From Rhodobacter calidifons (lineage in GTDB: Bacteria > Pseudomonadota > Alphaproteobacteria > Rhodobacterales > Rhodobacteraceae), in the NCBI RefSeq assembly GCF_011174775.1, contig NZ_JAANHS010000013.1:16565-80564 (forward strand): a DNA stretch of 64,000 nt, read 5' to 3'. Within the stretch, counting starts at the first letter, position 1, and the number at the start of each line of letters is the position of its first letter. The notes under the pieces are model-generated. The model was not told where the DNA came from. It did no database searches and was given only the letters and a program-made list of their open reading frames with translations. A program made the translations under genes and the position numbers. Shown here piece after piece: positions 34,033 to 42,550 of the stretch.

Positions 34033-34925
34033 CGCGGGAAACCTTGCTGGCGCATCTGGCGAGCGGTTCGACGACGGTCTGTCGGGCCTGGACGGTCCGG
34101 CGGCGTGACGGGACTGTGCTGGGCTTCACCGACCATGACCGGGATGTCGTCATCGAGGGGGTGGTCTGCCGGGCCGATTCCGGACTGACGGCGCGAGTTC
34201 TGCATCAGACCACCGGCCTGTCCGTCGATAACACGGAAGCCTACGGGGCGCTGAGCTCTGCTTCGATCTCCGAGGCCGATCTGCTGGCCGGCCGTTTCGA
34301 CGGGGCGGAAGTCCGGGCCTTTCTGGTCAACTGGGATGCCCCCGGCGACCATATCGAACAGTTCCGGGGCCACATTGGCGAGGTCAGCAGGTCCGGCGGC
34401 GCCTTCAAGGCCGAGCTGCGTGGGCTGAGCGAACGGCTGAACCGGCCATTCGGCATGGCCTACACGCCCGGCTGTTCGGCGGTTCTGGGTGACAGCCGCT
34501 GCCGGTTTGACCTGAACCAGCCGGGCTTCACGGCGGAAGCGACCGTGCACCAGGTCGATGACGGAGCCGGCTATGTCCTGGCGGGCGTCAGCGGGTTTGA
34601 CGATCACTGGTTCGAGGGGGGCCGGTTGGAGATCCTGGCAGGAGCCGCGGCCGGGCTGTTCGGTGTCGTGAAGAACGACCGTCAGGAAAACGGTCTGCGG
34701 CGGATCGATCTTTGGCAGTCGATCGGCGCCGAGGTTATTGCAGGAGAGCGGGTCAGGCTGCGTGCGGGATGCGACAAGAGGCCGGCGACCTGTCGCGAAA
34801 AGTTCTCCAACTTCCTGAATTATCGCGGGTTTCCGCATATTCCCGGTGAGGACTGGCTGGCGTCCTATCCAGTCCCTGACCGCGAGTCCGGCAGCGTCCG
34901 GAGAGCGGGAGGAAGCGGCACATGA
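34029..34925 (+). CDS. GTA g13, tail hub protein (DUF2163)
   Basis: A 298-residue DUF2163/phage_BR0599 protein, a hub at the tail tip related to lambda gpL. Four cysteines in the C-terminal two thirds (CSAVLGDSRC and CDKRPATC) match the pattern that binds an Fe-S cluster in the RcGTA hub and lambda gpL. It overlaps g12 and g14 by 4 bp each. Confidence 0.9.
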   Translation: MTRETLLAHLASGSTTVCRAWTVRRRDGTVLGFTDHDRDVVIEGVVCRADSGLTARVLHQTTGLSVDNTEAYGALSSASISEADLLAGRFDGAEVRAFLVNWDAPGDHIEQFRGHIGEVSRSGGAFKAELRGLSERLNRPFGMAYTPGCSAVLGDSRCRFDLNQPGFTAEATVHQVDDGAGYVLAGVSGFDDHWFEGGRLEILAGAAAGLFGVVKNDRQENGLRRIDLWQSIGAEVIAGERVRLRAGCDKRPATCREKFSNFLNYRGFPHIPGEDWLASYPVPDRESGSVRRAGGSGT

Positions 34926-35365
34926 CCGTTGCGGAGGCCGTTCTTGCCGAGGCCAGGCTCTGGCTTGGCACGCCTTACCAGCATCAGGCCAGCATTCGGG
35001 CGGTCGGGGCCGATTGTCTTGGCTTGCTGCGTGGAATCTGGCGGAAGGTTTACGGCGAGGAGCCGGAACCTGTTCCCGCCTATACCGAGGATTGGGCTGA
35101 GCCCGATCACAGGGAAGTGCTGCTCTTTGCCGCCCACAGGTGGCTTCAGGCAAAGCACTTGGCGGATGCGGCGGCGGGTGACGTTCTGCTGTTCCGGATG
35201 CGGGAGGGCAGCATCGCCAAGCATCTGGGCATCCAGTCGCATGTCGGGGCGCATCCGAGGTTCATCCATTCCTACACGGGCCATGGCGTCATCGAAAGCT
35301 CGCTTTCCATGCCCTGGCAGCGCCGTATCGCGGCGCGTTTCTGCTTTCCAGAAGGAGCCAAGTGA
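34922..35365 (+). CDS. GTA g14, NlpC/P60 cell-wall peptidase
   Basis: A 147-residue NlpC/P60 peptidase at the tail tip that helps cross the recipient peptidoglycan. The catalytic Cys is in VGADCLGLLRG near 37 and the His in IAKHLGIQS near 100. It ends directly at the start of g15. Confidence 0.92.
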   Translation: MTVAEAVLAEARLWLGTPYQHQASIRAVGADCLGLLRGIWRKVYGEEPEPVPAYTEDWAEPDHREVLLFAAHRWLQAKHLADAAAGDVLLFRMREGSIAKHLGIQSHVGAHPRFIHSYTGHGVIESSLSMPWQRRIAARFCFPEGAK

Positions 35366-38300
35366 ATGGCAACGCTGCTACTTTCCGCCGCAGGGGCCGC
35401 AGTCGGTGCCGGTCTTGGCGGGTCCGTCCTGGGGCTTTCCGGGGCCGTCATCGGCCGGGCCATCGGCGCGACGATCGGACGTGCCATCGATCAGCGCGTC
35501 CTCGGGGCCGGATCGGAACCCGTCGATGTCGGTCGCATCGAGCGGCTGCGCCTGACCGGGGCCGGGGAAGGGGCACCTATCGGGCGGATCTGGGGTCGGA
35601 TGCGGGTTGCAGGTCAGGTGATCTGGGCCACCGAATTCGTCGAGACTGTCCGGCGTCGTCGGACCGGGAAGGGCGCCCCCAAGCCGAAGGTGAACGAGTA
35701 CAGCTACTCTGTCAGCCTTGCCATCGGCCTGTGCGAAGGAGAAATCCTGCGTGTCGGCCGGATCTGGGCGGACGGGAACGAGATATCGGCGCAGGACCTG
35801 AACCTGCGCGTCTACACCGGCAGCGAGACGCAGTTGCCCGATCCCCTGATCGAGGCCGTCGAGGGCAACGGCCGGGCGCCTGCCTATCGCGGGCTGGCCT
35901 ATGTCGTCATCGAAGACCTGGAACTGGCCTCTTACGGCAACCGGGTGCCGCAGTTCAGCTTCGAGGTTGTGCGGGCCGCTCAGGGGCCTGCTGTCGGGCC
36001 GGGTGAGACTCTTCAAGGGGCGATCCGGGGGGTTGCGCTGATCCCGGGCACCGGCGAATACGGATTGGCCACGACGCCGGTCCATTATGCCGAGGGCCCT
36101 GGCCGCAATCGCAGCGCGAACGTCCATTCGCCGTCGGGCAAGACGGACTTTGCGACAAGCTTCGAGCAGTTGCAGCAGGAATTGCCCCGCGCGGATGCGG
36201 TGTCGCTGGTCGTGTCCTGGTTCGGTGACGACCTGCGTTGCGGCACCTGCACAATTCGACCCAAGGTCGAACAGAAACAGCGGGATGGTGTGGGCATGCC
36301 GTGGCGAGCGGGCGGGATCTCGCGCAGCCAGGCAATGGTGGTCCCGAAGGTCGAGGGTGCGTCGATCTACGGCGGCACGCCATCGGATGCCTCGGTGATC
36401 GAGGCCATCCGCGCGATGCGAGACGCCGGCAAGGATGTGATGTTCTATCCGTTCATCCTGATGGACCAGATTTCTGGCAATACCCTGCCCGACCCGTGGA
36501 CCGGCGCAGCGACGCAGCCGGCTCTGCCATGGCGTGGCAGGGTCACGCTGTCGATGGCCCCCGGGCGACCGGGATCGCCGGATCGTACGGCGGCCGCAGA
36601 AGCCGAGGTCGCGGCTTTCTTCGGAGCGGCGCAGCCTTCGCACTTTGCAGTCAACGGCACCACGATCACCTATTCGGGCCCGAACGAATGGGGCCTTCGC
36701 CGGTTCATTCTGCATTACGCGCACCTCTGCGCTGCGGCGGGCGGGGTTGAATCCTTCTGCATCGGATCCGAAATGCGCGGCCTGACGCAGATCCGCGGGG
36801 CTGGTGACACGTTCCCGGCCGTCCAGGCCTTCCGAGCCCTTGCCGCCGATGTCAGGTCGATCCTCGGGGCCGGGGTGAAGATCAGCTATGCGGCAGACTG
36901 GTCCGAGTATTTCGGCCACAGCGCCGACGGCAATCTCTACTTTCACCTGGATCCGCTGTGGGCGGACCCGAACATCGATTTCATCGGCATCGACAACTAC
37001 ATGCCGGTATCGGATTGGCGCGATGGAGAGGATCATGCGGACGCGGCCTTCGGCTCGATTTACAACCCTCTGTATCTGAGGGCGAATATCGCCGGTGGAG
37101 AGGGTTTCGACTGGTACTATGACGGCGAGGAAGGCGCACAGGTTCAACGTCGGCTGCCCATAACCGACGGCGCCTATGGCGAGCCCTGGGTCTTCCGCTA
37201 CAAGGACATCCGGTCCTGGTGGTCGAACGCCCACCACGAGCGCATCGATGGTGTCCGTTCCCCGACCCCGACGGCCTGGGTGCCGCAGTCCAAGCCGATC
37301 CGGTTTACCGAATATGGCTGCGCGGCCATCGACAAGGGCAGCAATCAGCCGAACAAGTTCATTGACGCCAAGTCATCGGAGTCGGCCCTGCCTGCCTGGT
37401 CGAACGGGCGCCGCGACGACCTGATCCAGATGCAGTATCTGATCGCCACGGCATCGTTCTGGGCAGAGGCAGCGAACAACCCGGTATCCCCCCTCTACTC
37501 CGGGCCGATGGTCGACATGCAGCACGCCTATGCCTGGGCCTGGGATGCCCGGCCGTTCCCCGAGTTTCCCGGCCAGAGCGACATCTGGAGCGATGGCGGG
37601 AACTATGCGCGCGGTCACTGGCTGAACGGCCGGGCATCGAACCAGCCGCTTGCGTCAGTCGTCCGCGAGATCTGCAAGTCATCTGACGTGGAAGCGATCA
37701 ATGTGCAGTCGCTTTTCGGTCTGGTGCGTGGTTTTCAGCAGGCGGATGTGACGACAGGACGCGCAACGCTCCAGCCCTTGATGCTTGCCCATGGGTTCGA
37801 TGCCTTCGAGCGCGAAGGCCAGATCGTCTTTCGCAACCGGACGGCGCGCATCCAGGACTGGGTCACCGATGAGGATCTGGCGCTGTCACCCGATGTGGAC
37901 AACGCAATCGAGAAGACAAGGCTAGTGGATTTCGAGACTGCCGGTCAGATCCGGCTGGGCTATGTCGACGCGCAATCGAGCTATGAAGTGCGCACCGTCG
38001 AAACGCGGTTCCCGGAAGATGAAACCGCAACGGTATCGCAAACCGACCTGCCGCTGGCCCTGACCCGGCTGGAAGCTCTGGCAGCGGTTGAACGTTGGAT
38101 GGCGGAAGCAAGGGTCGCCCGAGACACGCTTCGCTTCGCGCTGCCGAAATCGCGGATCGGTATCGGCGCGGGGGATGTCATCGGCTACGCGGGGCGTCGG
38201 TTCCGAGTGGACCGGGTTGAGCAGGCGGAAGGTCAGATCCTCGAGGCGGTCCGCGTCGAGCCGGGCGCCTTCCTGCCATCCAATCGCTTCGATGAGGTGA

Positions 38301-39259
38301 TCTCCGTTCGACCCTACTCTGCTCCGGTCCCCGTGCTTCCGGTCTTCCTTGATCTGCCCCTGCTGACGGGTGAGGAAGTGCCGCACGCCCCGCATGTGGC
38401 CGTGGCAGCCCAGCCCTGGCCAGGATCCGTGGCGGTCTGGTCGTCGAATGAGGATGCGGGCTACGAGATCAACCGCCTGCTGCCTGCTTCGGCAATCGTT
38501 GGTGTGACAGAGACACCCCTGTCTGCCCACCGCCCCGGGATCTGGGACAATGGCCCCCCGCTGAGGGTAAAGCTTGTCGGGGGCGAACTTTCATCCGCCT
38601 CTGCACCTTCGGTGCTGAACGGAGCGAACGCCTTGGCGATCGGCGACGGCAGCGCCGCAAGGTGGGAGATCCTCCAGTTCCGGGAGGCGCAGCTTGTCGC
38701 CCCCGACACCTACGAGCTTTCGTACCGTCTGCGGGGACAGCTTGGGACTGACGGAGTGATGCCTGAGGTCTGGCCCGTGGGAAGTATTGTCGTGCTTCTG
38801 GATCTGGCAGTGTCGCAGATCGATCTGGCGGCCTCGGCACGCGGGCTGGCGCGGTTCTATCGCATCGGACAGGCGTCGCGCGGCTATGACGACCCCAATG
38901 TCGTGCTGCGGGTGGAAGGCTTTGACGGCATCGGTCTGAGGCCGTATCCCGTCGCGCACCTTCGACATCTGGTTCAGGGCGGCGATGTCCGGTGCAACTG
39001 GAAGCGACGGACCCGGATCGACGGCGACAGCTGGCAGTCCGCCGAGGTTCCGCTGGGTGAAGAAGCAGAGGCCTACCAAGTTCGGATCCTGCAGGGCGCA
39101 GCTGTGATGGCCGAGTATTCCGTGACTTCGCCCGCCTTCGATTACACCGCCGCGATGCGGGCAGCGGATGGCGTGGCCGGCGCTTTCGAACTGGCCGTCG
39201 CACAGGTATCGCAGCGGTTCGGCCCTGGACCGTTCCGAAGCTCAAGCGTCACCCTGTAG
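35366..39259 (+). CDS. GTA g15, tail fibre/host-specificity 'megatron' protein
   Basis: A 1297-residue tail-tip protein, the largest gene of the cluster. It starts with a Gly/Ala-rich hydrophobic segment (residues 5-40), then a GTA TIM-barrel-like domain (about 410-720, with SYAADWSEYFGH and FIGIDNYMPVSDWRDGEDH), followed by phage-tail domain 3-type repeats to the C-terminus. It contacts the recipient cell surface. It directly follows g14 and closes the GTA operon; cysE is next, as in Rhodobacter. Confidence 0.93.
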   Translation: MATLLLSAAGAAVGAGLGGSVLGLSGAVIGRAIGATIGRAIDQRVLGAGSEPVDVGRIERLRLTGAGEGAPIGRIWGRMRVAGQVIWATEFVETVRRRRTGKGAPKPKVNEYSYSVSLAIGLCEGEILRVGRIWADGNEISAQDLNLRVYTGSETQLPDPLIEAVEGNGRAPAYRGLAYVVIEDLELASYGNRVPQFSFEVVRAAQGPAVGPGETLQGAIRGVALIPGTGEYGLATTPVHYAEGPGRNRSANVHSPSGKTDFATSFEQLQQELPRADAVSLVVSWFGDDLRCGTCTIRPKVEQKQRDGVGMPWRAGGISRSQAMVVPKVEGASIYGGTPSDASVIEAIRAMRDAGKDVMFYPFILMDQISGNTLPDPWTGAATQPALPWRGRVTLSMAPGRPGSPDRTAAAEAEVAAFFGAAQPSHFAVNGTTITYSGPNEWGLRRFILHYAHLCAAAGGVESFCIGSEMRGLTQIRGAGDTFPAVQAFRALAADVRSILGAGVKISYAADWSEYFGHSADGNLYFHLDPLWADPNIDFIGIDNYMPVSDWRDGEDHADAAFGSIYNPLYLRANIAGGEGFDWYYDGEEGAQVQRRLPITDGAYGEPWVFRYKDIRSWWSNAHHERIDGVRSPTPTAWVPQSKPIRFTEYGCAAIDKGSNQPNKFIDAKSSESALPAWSNGRRDDLIQMQYLIATASFWAEAANNPVSPLYSGPMVDMQHAYAWAWDARPFPEFPGQSDIWSDGGNYARGHWLNGRASNQPLASVVREICKSSDVEAINVQSLFGLVRGFQQADVTTGRATLQPLMLAHGFDAFEREGQIVFRNRTARIQDWVTDEDLALSPDVDNAIEKTRLVDFETAGQIRLGYVDAQSSYEVRTVETRFPEDETATVSQTDLPLALTRLEALAAVERWMAEARVARDTLRFALPKSRIGIGAGDVIGYAGRRFRVDRVEQAEGQILEAVRVEPGAFLPSNRFDEVISVRPYSAPVPVLPVFLDLPLLTGEEVPHAPHVAVAAQPWPGSVAVWSSNEDAGYEINRLLPASAIVGVTETPLSAHRPGIWDNGPPLRVKLVGGELSSASAPSVLNGANALAIGDGSAARWEILQFREAQLVAPDTYELSYRLRGQLGTDGVMPEVWPVGSIVVLLDLAVSQIDLAASARGLARFYRIGQASRGYDDPNVVLRVEGFDGIGLRPYPVAHLRHLVQGGDVRCNWKRRTRIDGDSWQSAEVPLGEEAEAYQVRILQGAAVMAEYSVTSPAFDYTAAMRAADGVAGAFELAVAQVSQRFGPGPFRSSSVTL

Positions 39260-39446
39260 CAGGCCTTCGTACATGGCTTTGGTCCATGAAGCCGCAAAAA
39301 GGGTGGCGAATGCAGCGCAGGCAAGGCAGGATCGACCCTGAAATCGGTCCAGTTTCATCACGCTGCGTGATCTGCGACACGACAGAAATGCGTGTCGCCA
39401 CACAGGTCCGATGTGGTATGCAGATGCCATATCGGAGGCTATCCCC

Positions 39447-40253
39447 ATGCTTGAAACCAAATCCAGAGTGACCGCCGTCGATCCGGTTTGGCGACGTGTC
39501 TGCGAAGAGGCGGTAGAGGCCATTCGCAACGAACCGCTGCTGGGCGGGCTGATCCACTCCGGCCTCCTGCACCATTCCTCCCTCGAACGAGCGCTTGCCT
39601 ACCGCTTTTCCCTGAAGCTTGCCTCCGGCGAAATGAGCGAGCAGATCCTGCGGGAAATTGCCGATCAGGCCTACGACAGTGATCCGGAAATCGGCGCGGC
39701 GGCGCGATCCGACCTGATGGCGGTCTACGAGCGCGATCCGGCCTGCCACCGCTTTCTCCAGCCCATCCTCTTCTTCAAGGGTTACCAGGCCGTCCAGGCC
39801 TACCGGATCGGGCATTGGCTCTGGCAGACCGGTCGATCGGATCTGGCCTATTTCGTCCAGATGCGGGTCTCCGAGGTCTTCGGGGTGGACATCCATCCGG
39901 CAGCCCGGATCGGCAAGGGGATCATGATCGACCATGCCCATTCCATCGTCATCGGTGAAACGGCCGTGGTCGGCGACAATGTCTCCATGCTTCATTCCGT
40001 CACTCTGGGCGGTACCGGCAAGGAAGATGGGGACCGGCACCCCAAGATCGGCGATGGCGTGCTGATCGGGGCAGGGGCAAAGGTTCTCGGCAATATCCAT
40101 GTCGGTCAGTGCTCACGCATCGCCGCGGGGTCGGTCGTTCTGGAAGACGTTCCGCGCAACACGACGGTCGCCGGGGTTCCGGCCCGGGTCGTCGGAAAGG
40201 CCGGCTGCGCGCAACCTGCGCTGACGATGGACCAGATCCTGAAGACCGAATGA
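39447..40253 (+). CDS. cysE: serine O-acetyltransferase
   Basis: A 268-residue CysE that acetylates L-serine with acetyl-CoA, the first step of cysteine synthesis. An N-terminal helical SATase domain (about 1-135) leads to a left-handed beta-helix of hexapeptide repeats with IDHAHSIVIGETAVVGDNV and HPKIGDGVLIGAGAKVLGNI. The ATG at 39447 has GGAGG upstream. Its place after GTA g15 is conserved in Rhodobacterales. Confidence 0.94.
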   Translation: MLETKSRVTAVDPVWRRVCEEAVEAIRNEPLLGGLIHSGLLHHSSLERALAYRFSLKLASGEMSEQILREIADQAYDSDPEIGAAARSDLMAVYERDPACHRFLQPILFFKGYQAVQAYRIGHWLWQTGRSDLAYFVQMRVSEVFGVDIHPAARIGKGIMIDHAHSIVIGETAVVGDNVSMLHSVTLGGTGKEDGDRHPKIGDGVLIGAGAKVLGNIHVGQCSRIAAGSVVLEDVPRNTTVAGVPARVVGKAGCAQPALTMDQILKTE

Positions 40254-40263
40254 CCAGACCTGC

Positions 40264-40905
40264 ATGATCCCCGTCCTCCGTGCCTTCGCCGCCCGGGTGA
40301 CGGGCCTGGCGATCTCGACCTTCGCGCGGTTCATGACCGCACCCCGCGCCATCTGGCAGGGGATCGAGCCGGTGCCGCGCCAGCGGGTGTATTATGCCAA
40401 CCACACCTCGAATGGCGACTTCGTCCTCCTCTGGACCGCGCTTCCCACGCCCCTCCGCCGCCAGACGCGCCCGGTTGCCGCGCTCGATTACTGGCTGACC
40501 TCACCCCTCCGGGCCTTCATCGGGCGCGAGGTCTTCAACGCCGTCCTCATCGACCGCCGCCCCGAGGCGCGGACCGAGGATCCGGTCGCCCAGATGGCTG
40601 CCGCCCTGGATCAAGGCGCCTCGCTCATCATCTTTCCCGAAGGCCAGCGCAACAGCTCGGACGCGGACCTGCTGCCGTTCAAGTCGGGCCTTTACCACCT
40701 TGCCAAGGTTCGTCCCGGCATAGATCTTGTCCCGGTCTGGATTGCCAATCTGAACCGCGTGATGCCAAAGGGTGAGATTATCCCCGTGCCGCTGATCTGC
40801 ACCCTGACCTTCGGCGCGCCGCTTCGCATTGATCCCGAGGAAACCAAGGACGCCTTCCTCGCCCGCGCCACCGAGGCGCTACTTGCCCTGAAGGCCGCGG
40901 CATGA
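40264..40905 (+). CDS. 1-acyl-glycerol-3-phosphate acyltransferase family
   Basis: A 213-residue PlsC-type membrane acyltransferase. The HX4D motif is at 47-52 (NHTSNGD) and the acyl-acceptor motif is FPEGQRN near 124-130. It would make phosphatidic acid from lysophosphatidic acid or acylate another lysophospholipid. It overlaps the cdsA-like gene by 4 bp and forms a three-gene lipid operon. It may be a paralogue of the main PlsC. Confidence 0.88.
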   Translation: MIPVLRAFAARVTGLAISTFARFMTAPRAIWQGIEPVPRQRVYYANHTSNGDFVLLWTALPTPLRRQTRPVAALDYWLTSPLRAFIGREVFNAVLIDRRPEARTEDPVAQMAAALDQGASLIIFPEGQRNSSDADLLPFKSGLYHLAKVRPGIDLVPVWIANLNRVMPKGEIIPVPLICTLTFGAPLRIDPEETKDAFLARATEALLALKAAA

Positions 40906-41846
40906 CCTCGCCGCATCTCCTCTGGCTTCTCGCCGGCGTCGGCACCATCCTCGTCCTTGCGTCCATCATCGGCGAGGTGCTGCGTGCCCGCCTCTCCCCC
41001 GCAGGCGAAAGCCCTGTCATCGAAAACCTGAACGCCCGGATCAATGCCTGGTGGGTCATGGTGATCTGCCTGGCGCTCGCCTTCATCGCGGGCAAGCCGG
41101 GCGTTGTCCTCCTCTTCGCGCTCTGCTCCTTCGCGGCGCTCCGCGAATTCCTGACGCTCACCACCCACAACCGCGCCGATCACTGGTCGCTCGTGGCCTG
41201 CTTTTTCCTGATCCTGCCGCTGCAATACTGGTTCCTGGCGACCGACTGGTACGGGATGTATTCGATCTTCATCCCGGTCTACGCCTTCCTTCTCCTGCCC
41301 GTCGCATCGGCGCTTCGCGGCTCCACCCAGAACTTCCTGGTCCGCGTCTCGGAAACCCAGTGGGCGCTGATGATCTGCATCTACTGTGCCAGCCACGTCC
41401 CGGCGCTCCTCTACCTGCAGATCCCCGGGTTTGAGGGCCGCAATGTCATCCTGATCGCCTATCTGATCTTCGTCGTGCAGCTTTCGGACGTGCTGCAATA
41501 CGTCTGGGGCAAGCTCATCGGACGCACCAGGGTCGCGCCCAACCTCTCGCCCTCGAAAACCTGGGAGGGCCTCATCGGAGGCGCCCTCTCGGCCACCGCC
41601 ATCGGCACCGCGCTCTACTGGATGACCCCGTTCTCGCCGCTTGAAGCCGCAGGCATGTGCCTCCTCATCACGCTCATGGGCTTCTCCGGCGGCCTCGTCA
41701 TGTCGGCGATCAAGCGCGACCGGGGGATCAAGGACTGGGGCCACCTCATCGCCGGACACGGCGGCTTCCTCGACCGGCTCGACAGCGTGATCTTCGCCGC
41801 CCCCATCTTCTTCCACGTCACCCGCTGGTTCTGGTCAACGACATGA
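40902..41846 (+). CDS. cdsA: phosphatidate cytidylyltransferase
   Basis: A 314-residue polytopic CdsA that makes CDP-diacylglycerol. The family signature is present near 212-220 (SPSKTWEG) and 263-288 (SAIKRDRGIKDWGHLI then GHGGFLDRLDS). About eight membrane helices. It overlaps both neighbouring genes, so product transfer to the CDP-alcohol phosphotransferase next door is likely. Confidence 0.9.
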   Translation: MTSPHLLWLLAGVGTILVLASIIGEVLRARLSPAGESPVIENLNARINAWWVMVICLALAFIAGKPGVVLLFALCSFAALREFLTLTTHNRADHWSLVACFFLILPLQYWFLATDWYGMYSIFIPVYAFLLLPVASALRGSTQNFLVRVSETQWALMICIYCASHVPALLYLQIPGFEGRNVILIAYLIFVVQLSDVLQYVWGKLIGRTRVAPNLSPSKTWEGLIGGALSATAIGTALYWMTPFSPLEAAGMCLLITLMGFSGGLVMSAIKRDRGIKDWGHLIAGHGGFLDRLDSVIFAAPIFFHVTRWFWSTT

Positions 41847-42466
41847 GCGACCAGAACCGCCGCCCCCTCACGTCGCGCAACTCCCGCTGGGCCGCCGGCC
41901 TCGCCTCCCGGGCTGTGGCCAAAGGCATCAGCCCGAACCGGATCAGCCAGGCCTCGATCGGTTTCGCGGTCCTTGGCTTCCTCCTCTACTGGTTCTCCAC
42001 GCTGGGCGGCCTGCTTCAGTTCTCCGCGCTCCTCCTCGCCGCCGCCGCCGTCCAGGCCCGTCTCGTCTGCAATCTGATCGACGGCATGGTCGCCATCGAA
42101 GGCGGCCGGGGTGCCAAGGACGGCCCCTTCTGGAACGAGGCCCCCGACCGCGCCTCCGACCTCCTCTTCTTCGCCGGCGCGGGCCTCGCCGCCGGACAAC
42201 CCGCCCTCGGCCTCCTCGCCGCCGCGCTGGCCATCGCCACCGCCTACATCCGCGAACTTGGCCGCGCCGAGGGCTTCCCGCCCGACTTCTCCGGCCCTCT
42301 GGCCAAGCCGCAGCGCATGGCCGTCCTCACCGCAGGCACCATCCTCGCTGCACTCCATGCGACGGAATGGACCCTGACCCTCACGCTCTGGATCATCGCC
42401 CTTGGCACTGCCGCCACGATCCTGCGCCGGTCATGGACCCTCATCGAAAAGCTGAAGTCCCGTTAG
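41843..42466 (+). CDS. CDP-alcohol phosphatidyltransferase family protein
   Basis: A 207-residue membrane protein with the CDP-alcohol phosphotransferase catalytic motif in the variant form LIDGMVAIEGGRG then FNEAPDRASD-like spacing (DG...G...D...D near 70-95); the usual AR of DGxxAR is AI here. Together with plsC and cdsA it resembles the E. coli ynbA-ynbB group more than house-keeping pgsA. The alcohol acceptor is unknown. Confidence 0.82.
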   Translation: MSDQNRRPLTSRNSRWAAGLASRAVAKGISPNRISQASIGFAVLGFLLYWFSTLGGLLQFSALLLAAAAVQARLVCNLIDGMVAIEGGRGAKDGPFWNEAPDRASDLLFFAGAGLAAGQPALGLLAAALAIATAYIRELGRAEGFPPDFSGPLAKPQRMAVLTAGTILAALHATEWTLTLTLWIIALGTAATILRRSWTLIEKLKSR

Positions 42467-42468
42467 AA

Positions 42469-42492
42469 AATGGGGGACCGAAGCCCCCCATT
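42469..42492. terminator. bidirectional terminator between convergent operons
   Basis: An 8-bp stem AATGGGGG/CCCCCATT just after the CDP-alcohol phosphotransferase stop and facing the pdhC stop. Confidence 0.7.
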
Positions 42493-42547
42493 CATCTGTC
42501 CACAAGTATCCCACGGGGGTGCGGGGGTGTGAAACCCCCGCTCCGCC
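42491..42547. repeat. dispersed CTGTCC...CCCACGGGGG element, copy A
   Basis: About 57 bp that closely match 62492-62549 (shared blocks TTCATCTGTCC, ATCCCACGGGGGT and CGGGGGTGTGAAACCCCC). It ends at the pdhC stop. The GGGGGTGTGAAACCCCC part forms a hairpin. Confidence 0.75.
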
Positions 42548-42550
42548 GGT

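Noticed and set aside
25394..39259. Prophage
   Set aside because: There is no integrase, repressor, replication, lysis or attachment site. Gene order and the short tape measure match the RcGTA structural cluster.
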